A stretch of 64,000 nucleotides of DNA from contig CAVYRG010000001.1 of NCBI GenBank assembly GCA_963770915.1, forward strand, positions 1,054,001 to 1,118,000, written 5' to 3'. Made by a program: the position numbers and the translations under genes. Position 1 is the first letter of the stretch; each line of letters opens with the position of its first letter. The stretch is from PALSA-270 sp963770915. GTDB taxonomy: Bacteria; Acidobacteriota; Terriglobia; Terriglobales; Acidobacteriaceae. Shown in pieces: positions 40,702 through 50,029 of this stretch. The notes beneath the pieces are model-generated. The model saw only the letters and a program-made list of their open reading frames with translations. It searched no databases and was not told the DNA's origin.

Positions 40702-42747
40702 TCAGCGCACCCGGAATACTGTCTGAATCATCTCCCCTTCCAGAAAGCGCTCGGGGGCAGGATCCTGCAGCCAGCCCGCTGCGGTTTTCATGACCGCGGC
40801 GTAAGCTTCGAGAGTTTGCTGCACCGCCACATGATCGTGTGCAGCGGTCATGTTGTGAGTAACCAGAGCCAGTACGCCGCGCTTGACCATTTCCTGCGAC
40901 ACCAGACTGCGCAGCAGCAGGCTGTCTTTGCCCTCCGCGTCGCGGAATTTGACCAGCGACCATGCCGGATTCCCCACACATGTCAGGCGGTCTGCCAGGC
41001 CGGCTAGCTTGGCCAGAGCGTTGAATCCATCCTGCAAGACGCGGCCGTTGGTTTCGATGCGCAGCAGCGCGTCAGTATGTTCAAGGACGTCGAGCACGGT
41101 CATCGCCGCCGCCATCGAGGCCACTTCCCCGCCGAAGGTAAAGCTGAAGAAAATGTCCTCGAAAGTCTTCATCACATCGGCGCGGCCCACCACGCAGGCG
41201 ATGGGAAATCCATTGCCCATGGCCTTGCCGAAGCAGGCCAGATCAGGAACCACGTTGTAGCGCTTTTGCGCCCCGCCCAGGCCGAAATGGAATCCGCTGC
41301 AGATTTCATCGAAAATGAGCAACGCGCCGTGCTGGTGGGCGAGTTCCTTGACACCCTGCAGATAGCCCGCCCCCGGCTCAACGAAGTTGACCGGTTCCAT
41401 GATCACGGCGGCGAATTCGCCGCGATGTTCTTGGAGCAGTTTTTCCAGGGTCGCCAGATCGTTGTACGGGAAAGGATGGGTCAAAGCGCGTACCGCGCCG
41501 GGAACGCCGGCGTTGCGGGTGGTGCTGCCGATATACCAGTCCTGCCAGCCATGGTAGCCGCAACAAGCAATGTGATCGCGGCCGGTGAAGGCGCGCGCGG
41601 CGCGTACGGCGCCGGACGTGGCATCGGAGCCATTCTTGCCGAAGCGAACCATTTCGGCGCAAGGAATCAGCCGGGTTAGGCGCTCGGCTAGTTCGACTTC
41701 CAGCGGGTGCGGCAAGGAGAAGCTGTGGCCTTCCGCCAACTGCCGCGTGACCGCGGCGTTCACTTCGGGGTGGGCATAGCCGAGAATGTTCGGCAGCAAG
41801 CCCTGGATGAAATCGATGTACTCGTTGCCGTCCACGTCCCAGACTCTGCAGCCCTGGCCGCGCTGCAGAAACAGCGGCGCCACGCCCTGCACGTGCTGGG
41901 TGTAGCCCTTGCTGAAGGTTTGCGCGGAGCCCGGAATCACTTTTTGCGAGCGGCGAAACCAGCTCTGTGATTTGTCCAGCGGCCTTTTGGGAGCCGCGCC
42001 GGCCACCGCTTCCTGATACAGGCTTTTGCAATAGCCTTCGTTGGTAATGACTGCGGAGTTCAATTCCTGTACGGCGGCATGCTGGTTCAAGAAATCAAGT
42101 ACCTCCTTCATCCCGAAACACTCGTTCTCACCCAGCGCCGAGAAGACGCGGCGGACGAATTCCAGGTCCGCCGGCTCATCCACACTCCAGCGCAGGTTGC
42201 GAGGCGAGGGCGCATCGTTATCGACGTTTGCGGCGGGAAACTTGCCGGCTCGCAAATACGGCGTCACGTGCTCGCGCTCGGAACCCTTGGCCGCCTCGCG
42301 CCAGGCGCGCTCGAGCGCGGCAAAGGAAAAGACTTCCACGTCGAGCCCGTCGGGATAAGTGTAGCGCAGCGTGTTGGAAACGTAATCGTTGCCGCCGTCG
42401 AGAAATCGCCGGACGACTTTATCGACCACAGCCGGATCGATCAATGGGCAGTCTGATGTGACGCGTACAACCGAATCGGCGCGAAATTCTCGCGCGGCCT
42501 GGTAGTAGCGGTCGAGCACATCGGCTTCGCTACCGCGAAAAAAGTCGATGGCGTTCTGCTCGCAGAATCGAACAATGGCGTCGTCGGAGGGATTCTCGGA
42601 AGTCGCCACCACAGTGCGATTCAGCAGGCGCGCGCGGCGCAAGCGCTGCACGACGTGCCACAACATAGGATGTCCCGCCACGTCAGCCAACACTTTGCCC
42701 GGCAAACGGGTGGAGGACATGCGAGCCTGCACAATCGCCACGATCAT
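40702..42747 (-). CDS. CMP-sugar synthetase (PseF/SpsF-like) fused to a class III aminotransferase
   Basis: 681 aa. Residues 1-240 are a cytidylyltransferase: MIVAIVQARMSSTRLPGKVL with the signature Arg and Lys, then VRVTSDCPLIDPAVVD, which activates nonulosonic acids with CMP. Residues about 260-680 are a glutamate-1-semialdehyde-aminomutase-like fold: RVWDVDGNEYIDFIQG, GKNGSDATSGAVRAAR, LIFDEICSGFHFGLGG and the PLP lysine in FGKAMGNGFPI. The start at MIVAIV is the natural domain start; ATG 42780 is an alternative. Having an aminotransferase in the same chain as the CMP-sugar synthetase is unusual and its role is unknown. Confidence 0.85.
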   Translation of the reverse strand: MIVAIVQARMSSTRLPGKVLADVAGHPMLWHVVQRLRRARLLNRTVVATSENPSDDAIVRFCEQNAIDFFRGSEADVLDRYYQAAREFRADSVVRVTSDCPLIDPAVVDKVVRRFLDGGNDYVSNTLRYTYPDGLDVEVFSFAALERAWREAAKGSEREHVTPYLRAGKFPAANVDNDAPSPRNLRWSVDEPADLEFVRRVFSALGENECFGMKEVLDFLNQHAAVQELNSAVITNEGYCKSLYQEAVAGAAPKRPLDKSQSWFRRSQKVIPGSAQTFSKGYTQHVQGVAPLFLQRGQGCRVWDVDGNEYIDFIQGLLPNILGYAHPEVNAAVTRQLAEGHSFSLPHPLEVELAERLTRLIPCAEMVRFGKNGSDATSGAVRAARAFTGRDHIACCGYHGWQDWYIGSTTRNAGVPGAVRALTHPFPYNDLATLEKLLQEHRGEFAAVIMEPVNFVEPGAGYLQGVKELAHQHGALLIFDEICSGFHFGLGGAQKRYNVVPDLACFGKAMGNGFPIACVVGRADVMKTFEDIFFSFTFGGEVASMAAAMTVLDVLEHTDALLRIETNGRVLQDGFNALAKLAGLADRLTCVGNPAWSLVKFRDAEGKDSLLLRSLVSQEMVKRGVLALVTHNMTAAHDHVAVQQTLEAYAAVMKTAAGWLQDPAPERFLEGEMIQTVFRVR

Positions 42748-42817
42748 CGTTTCGTCCCGCGCAACGTCCGACGCTCCCATTTTTGCGATTCTGCGCGCTC
42801 GGGGCCACCGCCGGACA

Positions 42818-43825
42818 TCACGCCAGCAGTTCCGCACGGCCCGTTTCCGCAGAAGACCTGGCGGCCAGAGCCAACTTCAGAACTTCCGAAGCTTCGGCCA
42901 AACTGACTAGCGGATTATCGCCGTTGGCTACGCAGCGCAGGAAGCTCTCCACCTCGGCTACATACATGTCATTCGGCTCGAAGCTGTGCGGGAAACTCTG
43001 CCAGCCGCCGTCTTCCGCCAGAAAGAGCCTTACCTCGCGCGCGGTGAAGTCCCAGAACGCCGTGCCCCGCTCGCCCACCAATTTGCACGACCGTGAATAA
43101 ACGCGCTGCACAAAATCAAGATGCACATCGGCCTGCGCGCCATCGGCGAAACGCAGCAGAACGCTGGCGCAATCTTCCACGTCCACTTCCAGCGCGCTCA
43201 CCTTGCCTGCCATGCACCTGACTTCCACGGGCCGCCCCAGCAGCCAGGTGATGGAATCGAGTTCGTGCGAACCATCGAGCAGAATGCCGCCGCCCAGCTC
43301 GCGCCGCGCCGTGTAGCTCTGGCGATAGTTCTGCCAGGGACGCCAGTCGGGCAAATACTGGCCCGCTTCCACCTGCGCCCAGAGCAGCCGTCCCAATGTT
43401 CCCGCCTCCACCAGTTCTTTGAGCTTGCGAAGGCCGGGATGAAAGCGCAGGTTGTATCCGACCTGCACGACGCGGGCGCTCCGCTTCGCTTCGTCCGCCA
43501 GTTCTTCGATGCCTTCCAATCCGTGCGACAGCGGCTTCTCAATGAATACGTGAGCGCCCGCCCGCAGTGCCTGCAACGCCTGGCCAACATGGTGAACCGG
43601 AGGCGTGCACACAAAAACAATATCCGGCTTTCGGGAAGCCAGCGCGGTGGAGAAATCCGAGAACGGCTCGACGGCGAGTTCTTCCACCATGGGAGCCAGG
43701 CGATCGGGGTCGGGATCGCAAGCGGCGAGTTTATGAACGCCAAGCCGGTGCAGATTCGCCATGTGGCGCCGGCCGATGGAGCCCGATCCGGCCACCAGCA
43801 CCGAGAATTGGGAAAAGTCGGGCAA
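42818..43825 (-). CDS. Gfo/Idh/MocA family oxidoreductase
   Basis: 335 aa NAD(P)-dependent sugar oxidoreductase. LVAGSGSIGRRHMANLHRLG is the dinucleotide-binding loop, VFIEKPLSHGLEG carries the catalytic Lys (EKP), and GGILLDGSHELDSI belongs to the C-terminal substrate domain. It lies between the PseC gene (8 bases) and the fusion gene, so likely oxidises or reduces an intermediate of the modified nonulosonate. Confidence 0.9.
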   Translation of the reverse strand: MPDFSQFSVLVAGSGSIGRRHMANLHRLGVHKLAACDPDPDRLAPMVEELAVEPFSDFSTALASRKPDIVFVCTPPVHHVGQALQALRAGAHVFIEKPLSHGLEGIEELADEAKRSARVVQVGYNLRFHPGLRKLKELVEAGTLGRLLWAQVEAGQYLPDWRPWQNYRQSYTARRELGGGILLDGSHELDSITWLLGRPVEVRCMAGKVSALEVDVEDCASVLLRFADGAQADVHLDFVQRVYSRSCKLVGERGTAFWDFTAREVRLFLAEDGGWQSFPHSFEPNDMYVAEVESFLRCVANGDNPLVSLAEASEVLKLALAARSSAETGRAELLA

Positions 43826-43833
43826 GGTGGTTT

Positions 43834-45045
43834 CTATTTCGCGAAATGCGTGATCACTTTCGCCACCGCGGTGATTACGTCTTCGATGTCGCCGTCGCTC
43901 ATACTGTGGAACATGGGAAGGCTGATGAGCCTTTCGTACGCATCTTCTGCGACCGGAAATTCGCCGCGACGGTCTCCGAAGCGCTCGCGATAGTAGGGAT
44001 GATAATGAACCGGGATGTAGTGAACGTTGACGCCGATATTTTCCGCGCGCAGCGCCTGAAACACTTCGGTTCGACCTACCGACAACTTGGATAAGTCAAG
44101 ACGAATGGGATAAAGATGCCAGGCCGGGTTCGCCTCCGGCGAAATGGACGGGGCAACGACCCCCGGCATTTTGCCGAAGGCCGCCGAATATTTCGCCGCG
44201 ATCTGACGGCGGCGGGCAAGGTTGGCCTCGAGCTTCTTCATCTGCGAGAGGCCCAGAGCGCAGGCAAAGTCGGTCAGGCGGTAATTGAATCCGAGAAAAA
44301 GCATCTCGTAGTGCCACTGTCCGGCGCGCTGCCGCTCGTGGGCGTCGCTGCTGATGCCATGGTTGCGAAAACGCCGCAGGGTCTGCGCGAACTCCGGGTT
44401 GTCGGTGGTCACCATGCCGCCTTCGCCGGTCGTGAGGTGCTTCACGGGATGAAAGCTAAATACAGTCATGTGCGCGATGCCGCCGACGCGTTTGCCGCGA
44501 TACTCCGCGCCTAGCGCGTGACACGCATCCTCGATCACGACGAGTCCATGCCGATCAGCAATTTCCAGAATTTGGTGCAGATGGGCAGGATGGCCCGCGT
44601 AGTCGACGGGAAGAAGAGCTTTGGTTCGCGGCGTGATTCGAGAGCCAATCTGCTCCGGGTCTAGATTCAAAGTATCGTGCGTAACGTCGGCGAAAACCGG
44701 CGTCGCTCCCTGATACAGAACGCAATTGGCGGTGGCTGCGAACGTGAGCGGCGTGGTGATGGCCTCGTCGCCAGGCTTCAATCCCGCGGTGAAGGCAGCG
44801 GCATGCAGAGCTGCCGTTCCGGAGCTGAAACTGACGGCATGGCGAGCGCCTACCCAGGCTGCGAAAGCTTCCTCGAATTCTGCGACCTTTGGGCCGGTGG
44901 TCAGCCAATCGGAGCGGAGCACATCGGCAACCGCCTGAATGTCGCTTTCGTCGACCGACTGCCTTCCGTAAGGCAACAAAGTTGCGCGCACCGGGGAACC
45001 GCCGTGGATCGCCAACACTTCCCCGCTGGTGCGAATCGCACTCAT
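43834..45045 (-). CDS. pseC: UDP-4-amino-4,6-dideoxy-N-acetyl-altrosamine transaminase
   Basis: 403 aa DegT-family PLP enzyme for the second step of pseudaminic acid synthesis. LPYGRQSVDESDIQAVADVL, SDWLTTGPKVAEFE, SSGTAALHAA and VIEDACHALGAEY are the PseC/DegT pattern, with the PLP lysine in FSFHPVKHLTTGEGG. Start ATG 45045 follows AGGAG; 16 bases separate it from pseB. Acts on the 4-keto sugar made by PseB. Confidence 0.93.
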   Translation of the reverse strand: MSAIRTSGEVLAIHGGSPVRATLLPYGRQSVDESDIQAVADVLRSDWLTTGPKVAEFEEAFAAWVGARHAVSFSSGTAALHAAAFTAGLKPGDEAITTPLTFAATANCVLYQGATPVFADVTHDTLNLDPEQIGSRITPRTKALLPVDYAGHPAHLHQILEIADRHGLVVIEDACHALGAEYRGKRVGGIAHMTVFSFHPVKHLTTGEGGMVTTDNPEFAQTLRRFRNHGISSDAHERQRAGQWHYEMLFLGFNYRLTDFACALGLSQMKKLEANLARRRQIAAKYSAAFGKMPGVVAPSISPEANPAWHLYPIRLDLSKLSVGRTEVFQALRAENIGVNVHYIPVHYHPYYRERFGDRRGEFPVAEDAYERLISLPMFHSMSDGDIEDVITAVAKVITHFAK

Positions 45046-45061
45046 CAAGCTCCTCGCGACC

Positions 45062-46063
45062 TTAGCGCGGCGTAAGCGCCGGTTCGGATGGGCTGGGCGC
45101 AATCAGTTCCTGCAGTTCTTCGCTGGTGAGCCAGCGCGAGTTGGTATCGCTGGTGTAGCGGAATCCATCGGGCAGGGCGCGCGCTCCATTCCAGTTTTCC
45201 TTCCGCCACCAGGGATGCGAAGGCTGGATCACATACATATCGTCGAGTTCCACGGTGTTGCGGGCCTCGTCTTCCGAGACCAGCACCTCGTGCAGTTTCT
45301 CGCCGGGGCGGATGCCGATGTAGCTCACTTCACACTCGGGGGCGATGCTTTCCCGCATATCCGTCAGCTTCATGCTGGGGATCTTGGGCACAAAAATTTC
45401 GCCGCCGTGCATCTGCTCGAGGCAGCGAACCACGAAGCGCACGCCCTGTTCGAGCGTGATCCAGAAACGGGTCATGCGGGCATCCGTGAGGGTCACTTTG
45501 CCGCGTTTGCGCTGTTCGAGAAAAACGGGAATCACGCTGCCGCGGCTGCCCACCACGTTGCCGTAGCGGGCGCAACTGAAGCGGGTCATTTGCCGGCCGG
45601 AGTAGGCGTTCGCCTGTACGAACATCTTTTCGGCGCATAGTTTGGTGGCGCCATACAGATTGACCGGATTCACCGCTTTGTCAGTGCTGAGCGCCAGAAT
45701 GTGCTGCACGCCTTGGTTGATGGCGGCATCAATCACATTGCGGCCGCCCATGATGTTGGTCTGGATTGCTTCAAACGGATTGTATTCGCAGGCCGGAACC
45801 TGCTTAAGTGCGGCGGCGTGAACCACAACGGTAACTCCGGCAAGAGCCCGTTCCAGCCGATTCACATCGCGAACGTCGCCCAGAAAGTAACGCATGCTGG
45901 GATGGTCGAATCCGGAAGCTTGCATGTCATGTTGCTTCAGCTCATCACGGCTGAAAACAATGAGCTTCTGGGGATGGCAATGGCACAGCATGAACTCCAC
46001 GAACTTCTTGCCAAAGGAGCCCGTTCCGCCCGTGACCAAAACCACTTGTTCCGACCAGTTCAT
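45062..46063 (-). CDS. pseB: UDP-N-acetylglucosamine 4,6-dehydratase (inverting)
   Basis: 333 aa extended short-chain dehydrogenase. VLVTGGTGSFGKKF is the cofactor loop, FSRDELKQHDM is the segment typical of inverting 4,6-dehydratases, and YGATK holds the catalytic Tyr/Lys pair. It converts UDP-GlcNAc to the 4-keto-altrose derivative, the first step of the pathway, and is the first gene of the minus-strand operon pseB-pseC-oxidoreductase-fusion gene. Confidence 0.94.
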   Translation of the reverse strand: MNWSEQVVLVTGGTGSFGKKFVEFMLCHCHPQKLIVFSRDELKQHDMQASGFDHPSMRYFLGDVRDVNRLERALAGVTVVVHAAALKQVPACEYNPFEAIQTNIMGGRNVIDAAINQGVQHILALSTDKAVNPVNLYGATKLCAEKMFVQANAYSGRQMTRFSCARYGNVVGSRGSVIPVFLEQRKRGKVTLTDARMTRFWITLEQGVRFVVRCLEQMHGGEIFVPKIPSMKLTDMRESIAPECEVSYIGIRPGEKLHEVLVSEDEARNTVELDDMYVIQPSHPWWRKENWNGARALPDGFRYTSDTNSRWLTSEELQELIAPSPSEPALTPR

Positions 46064-46132
46064 TTACCTTTGTCCGTGCAACCGGAAAACTCGAACGCAG
46101 CCGCCTTTCGAAGTCACCGACCACGTAGTATA

Positions 46133-46172
46133 GCGAAGATGCTGGGAGCGCGCTCCGCCGATGCATCTTCGC
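46133..46172. promoter_or_regulatory. Nested inverted repeat between pseB and the Wzc gene
   Basis: Outer perfect 10-bp arms GCGAAGATGC (46133-46142) and GCATCTTCGC (46163-46172) enclose a 12-bp palindrome GGAGCGCGCTCC (46145-46156). Its place in a divergent promoter region suggests an operator or cruciform. Confidence 0.7.
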
Positions 46173-46191
46173 GGTTACGTATTTTGTAACC
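46173..46191. promoter_or_regulatory. Second inverted repeat GGTTAC-N7-GTAACC
   Basis: Six-base perfect arms with a GTATTTT loop, directly adjoining the nested repeat. Fits a dyad for a dimeric regulator. Confidence 0.6.
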
Positions 46192-46346
46192 TCCGAAATT
46201 AAGCCCAACAGTAACGAAGTGCAATGCTAGAATGGCTGCACATACCCAGCCGAGGTCATTGTGAGCGGTCTGCGGGAGTGTTGCGCCTCGAAAAACTGCA
46301 GGCAGCGGCTTCTCAGGGCCAAGCCAGCGTCTCGTTAGGAGTGTAG

Positions 46347-48719
46347 ATGGATTCGGGATCGTTGATTCCAGCAAGTAGCCAGGTTCTGCGCGAAGCCCAG
46401 CCGGTTTTCCCGTCGGAGTTCCAGCGGCAGCTCGGACCGAATATTTATGCGGCACTTCCGGCGCAAGAATCCGTGCTGCGGGAGTATTTTCGGGTATTGG
46501 TGAAGCGCCGTTGGATCATCCTGGCCTCGGTCGCGGCAATCTTTGGAGTGGTTGCCATCGCCACGGCGCGCGCCACCCGCATCTACGATGCCTTCGGAAG
46601 CATCGCAATCAATAAGCCCGATCCCATGATGATGTTGAATTTCAAGGATTCGGCGGGCGGCGGCATAGGCGACTACGATGCCACCGATATCGAAACCGAA
46701 GTGCACATCTTGCGCAGCGATCTGCTGGCTCTGCAGGTCATCAAGGAGCTGAATCTTGACCGCCAGCCGGAGTTCGGCGGCAACGGAAGCGCTCCTCCTG
46801 CATCCCTTGGCCTGTCTACGGACACACTGCAGACCGATTCGGCTGCTACTTCGCGCCTGCTCGGCGCATTCCACTCAAGCCTGACGGTTACTTCGGTGCC
46901 CGATACCCGCATTATCGAAATCCATTTCCGCAGCCGCGATAGAGAGTTGGCCGCGCACGTGGTCAACACGTTGATGAGCACGTACGTGGAGCAGAACTTC
47001 AAGACCCGTTTCGAGTCCACGATGCAGGCTTCCGACTGGCTTTCCAAACAACTTACCGACCTGCAGATGAGAGTCGAAACCTCGCAGGAGAAGCTGGTCA
47101 AGTATCAGAAGGATCACGAAATCCTGGGCATTGACGAGAAGCAGAACATCATCACCAGCAAGCTGGACGAACTCAACCGGGAACTGACCGTGGCAGAATC
47201 GGACCGCATGGAGAAAGAGTCCTTATATCACCTGGTGCAGTCCGATGACTTGGACTCGGCCGCAGCCGCGGCAACCAGCGTGGAGAGCGACAAGGGCAGC
47301 GTCGCCGGCGGCTCCTCCCTTCTGGAAAGACTGCGCGAGCAGGACGCCGATTTGAAGATCCAAATTGCCCAGCTCAGCACCCAATTCGGGCCGGCCTATC
47401 CCAAAGTGGCGCAACTGAACAACCAGGCCAAAGAGGTGGAGGCCCAGATTCAGGTGGAACTGAGGAAGTCCGCCGGACGGGTAAAAGCTGAATACATGGC
47501 GGCGGTTCAACGCGAGAAGCTCTTACGCGGGGCCCTGGACCAGCAAAAACAGGAGGCTAACCAGCTCAACGAGAGTGCCATTGAGTACAACCAGTTGGCG
47601 CGGGAGGTCGACACCGACCGCACGCTTTACCAGGGATTACTGGAAAAACTTAGGGAGGCGGGAGTCACGGCGGGATTGCGGTCGAATAACTTCCGCACCG
47701 TCGATCGGGCTCGAGTTCCTACGGTCCCGGCGGAACCAAACGTCCCCCGTAACCTCGCGTTTGCTTTGGCGCTGGGACTAACCACGGGCGTTGGTCTCGC
47801 CTTCCTGCTGGACGCCATCGACAACACCGTGCGCACCCCGGAACAGGCGCAGGTCATTTCCTCTCTGCCCTCTCTGGGCATGATTCCGCTCGGTTCCAAG
47901 AGCTCCAGCGAAAGCAATTCGAAGCAGCGTCTTTCGGTGACTTCTTCAAGGGAAGCAGTGGAGTTGATCACGCAGTCGCGGCCGCAGTCGCAGATGGCAG
48001 AATCCTATCGCGCATTGCGCACTTCGCTGTTGCTTAGCTCACTGGGATCGCCGCCCAAGGTGATCTTGATCACCAGCGCCCTGCCGCAAGAGGGGAAGAC
48101 GACGACCAGCCTGAATTGCAGCATTGTGCTGGCGCAAAAAGGAAGCCGCGTTCTAATCATTGACGCGGACTTACGCCGGCCCAGCATTCACAAAGCGCTG
48201 GGCATGGGCCCGCGCACTGGCCTCAGCAATGTGCTCACGGGCAGCGCGACGTTGCAGCAGGCAGTCGTGCGCTCGAGCGTGCTGCCGACTCTGTTCGTGC
48301 TGCCGGCGGGAACGCCGCCTCCCAATCCCGCCGAGTTGCTTGCTTCCAGCAACATGGCCGACGTTCTTAAGGAACTGCGGCAGCAGTACGATCACATTGT
48401 GATTGATACGCCGCCCACGCTCTCGGTTACGGATGCCGTGATCATGTCCACCCGGGCGGATACCGTCGTGCTGGTCATTCGCTCCGGCCAAACGACAAAG
48501 CAAGCTTTACGCCGCGCCCGCGATATCCTGCTGCGCGTCAACGCCCACGTGTCCGGCGTGCTGTTGAACGCGGCTGATCTCTCGTCTCCCGACTATTACT
48601 ATTATTACGAATACCAAGGGAAATACGGCAGTCGCTACTATCAGGCAGACCCGCAAACCAGTGATGCCTTGGCAAAGCCGGAGGAGCCGGAAGCCAAGGC
48701 CACCTCCACCAGCGCGTAG
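46347..48719 (+). CDS. Polysaccharide co-polymerase / tyrosine autokinase (Wzc type)
   Basis: 790 aa. N-terminal Wzz domain begins EYFRVLVKRRWIILAS with the first membrane helix; a long periplasmic coiled-coil (residues ~200-420) and PxxP-type second helix follow (VPTVPAEPNVPRNLAFALALG). The cytoplasmic BY-kinase has Walker A LPQEGKTTTS near residue 576, A' VLIIDADLRRPSIH, B HIVIDTPPTLSV, and a Tyr-rich tail (DYYYYYEYQGKYGSRYYQ) for cyclic autophosphorylation. Controls chain length and export. ATG 46347 follows TAGGAG. Confidence 0.93.
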   Translation: MDSGSLIPASSQVLREAQPVFPSEFQRQLGPNIYAALPAQESVLREYFRVLVKRRWIILASVAAIFGVVAIATARATRIYDAFGSIAINKPDPMMMLNFKDSAGGGIGDYDATDIETEVHILRSDLLALQVIKELNLDRQPEFGGNGSAPPASLGLSTDTLQTDSAATSRLLGAFHSSLTVTSVPDTRIIEIHFRSRDRELAAHVVNTLMSTYVEQNFKTRFESTMQASDWLSKQLTDLQMRVETSQEKLVKYQKDHEILGIDEKQNIITSKLDELNRELTVAESDRMEKESLYHLVQSDDLDSAAAAATSVESDKGSVAGGSSLLERLREQDADLKIQIAQLSTQFGPAYPKVAQLNNQAKEVEAQIQVELRKSAGRVKAEYMAAVQREKLLRGALDQQKQEANQLNESAIEYNQLAREVDTDRTLYQGLLEKLREAGVTAGLRSNNFRTVDRARVPTVPAEPNVPRNLAFALALGLTTGVGLAFLLDAIDNTVRTPEQAQVISSLPSLGMIPLGSKSSSESNSKQRLSVTSSREAVELITQSRPQSQMAESYRALRTSLLLSSLGSPPKVILITSALPQEGKTTTSLNCSIVLAQKGSRVLIIDADLRRPSIHKALGMGPRTGLSNVLTGSATLQQAVVRSSVLPTLFVLPAGTPPPNPAELLASSNMADVLKELRQQYDHIVIDTPPTLSVTDAVIMSTRADTVVLVIRSGQTTKQALRRARDILLRVNAHVSGVLLNAADLSSPDYYYYYEYQGKYGSRYYQADPQTSDALAKPEEPEAKATSTSA

Positions 48720-48763
48720 CCTCCGTCGCGAACGCCCGTAATCGCCCTGCTCCAGGCGGCCGG

Positions 48764-50029
48764 ATGCGAATATCGCTACATAACTCAGCCCGGAAGACAT
48801 GCGTGCTCCTCGCCGCCCTGCTGGTCGCAGGAGCCTACACATTTTTTATTGCCAAGGAGTATTTGGCGGCGCGCTACGCCGACCGGCCGGACGTGGCGAG
48901 CTTGCGCAAAGCGGCCTGGCTGCAACCCGGCAATGCGGAATATCAGTATCGGCTCGGACGCTATTTCTGGCTGGTGGAACGCTCCCCCGACGCCGCGGTC
49001 GCTTCCTATCGCGCCGCGGTGACTTTGAATCCGTATTCGTCGCGCTATTGGCTGGACCTGGCCGGCGTCTATCAACTTCTGGGCGACACCGCGCGCCAGC
49101 AGGATGCGCTCGAACACGCCGTCCTCGCCAACCCCACAACTCCCGAGGTTGCATGGGAAGCCGCCAACTTGTATGTGGTCGAGGGCGAAACCGACAAAGC
49201 GCTCAAAGAGTTTCGCGTGGTTCTTCAGAATGATCCTTACTTGCCGTTATCGGCGTTGGATCTTTGCTGGCGGATCAAGCCCGACATCGACGTGCTGTTG
49301 CGGGATGCGATCCCGCCCATGGCGAGCGTGGACTCGATTTTTCTGAACTACCTCGGTTCCAAGAAGGAGAGTGCGGCCGCGGTTAAAGTCTGGGCCCAGC
49401 TTGTAAAACTCCAGCAGCCGGTGGAACGGCGCTATGTGTTCGACTACATCCGGTACCTGATCGCGCAGCAGGATGTGGATCAAGCCCGCATGGTCTGGCA
49501 ACAGGCGGGGAGCCTCAGCGGTCTTTCCGCTTACCAGCCGACGTCGGAGAACTTGGTGGTCAACGGCGACTTCAGTCTGGATGTCCTCAACGGCGGCTTT
49601 GGCTGGCAGTACCAACCATTGCCCGACGTCTCACTCTCCATCGACCCGACGCAGGTTCACGCCGGAGATCGTTCGCTTTCGATGGTTTTTGATAGCCGCG
49701 GTCTCAACGATGCTGGCATACTGCAGACCATCCCCGTGCAGCCCAACACCAACTACGAATTCTCCGCCTACTTCAAGTCTGAAGATATGCAGGGCGCCGG
49801 CGGACCGGAACTTGCTGTGCAGGATTTCTACAAAGGAACTGTGTACTTTATTAGCGAAGATATGAAAGATGCCGACTTCTGGAAGCGCATTGGCGGAAAC
49901 ATCATGACCGGACCGGATACCAGGCTGCTGGTCGTTCATATCCAGCGGGTTCCGGCCGGAAGCCCCATCAAGGGCAAGTTGTGGCTTGATGATGTGCGAT
50001 TGGCAGCACGCCCCCAACAAGGACAGTAA
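48764..50029 (+). CDS. TPR protein with C-terminal carbohydrate-binding-like domain
   Basis: 421 aa, anchored by an N-terminal helix (VLLAALLVAGAYTFFIA). TPR-like repeats fill residues 45-240 (WLQPGNAEYQYRLGRYFW, ANPTTPEVAWEAANLYV). The C-terminal domain (from LVVNGDFSLDVLNGGFGW) is a beta-sandwich like those that bind carbohydrate. It sits between the Wzc and the ligase/polymerase genes, and probably helps assemble or guide the polymer. Biochemical role unknown. Confidence 0.75.
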   Translation: MRISLHNSARKTCVLLAALLVAGAYTFFIAKEYLAARYADRPDVASLRKAAWLQPGNAEYQYRLGRYFWLVERSPDAAVASYRAAVTLNPYSSRYWLDLAGVYQLLGDTARQQDALEHAVLANPTTPEVAWEAANLYVVEGETDKALKEFRVVLQNDPYLPLSALDLCWRIKPDIDVLLRDAIPPMASVDSIFLNYLGSKKESAAAVKVWAQLVKLQQPVERRYVFDYIRYLIAQQDVDQARMVWQQAGSLSGLSAYQPTSENLVVNGDFSLDVLNGGFGWQYQPLPDVSLSIDPTQVHAGDRSLSMVFDSRGLNDAGILQTIPVQPNTNYEFSAYFKSEDMQGAGGPELAVQDFYKGTVYFISEDMKDADFWKRIGGNIMTGPDTRLLVVHIQRVPAGSPIKGKLWLDDVRLAARPQQGQ

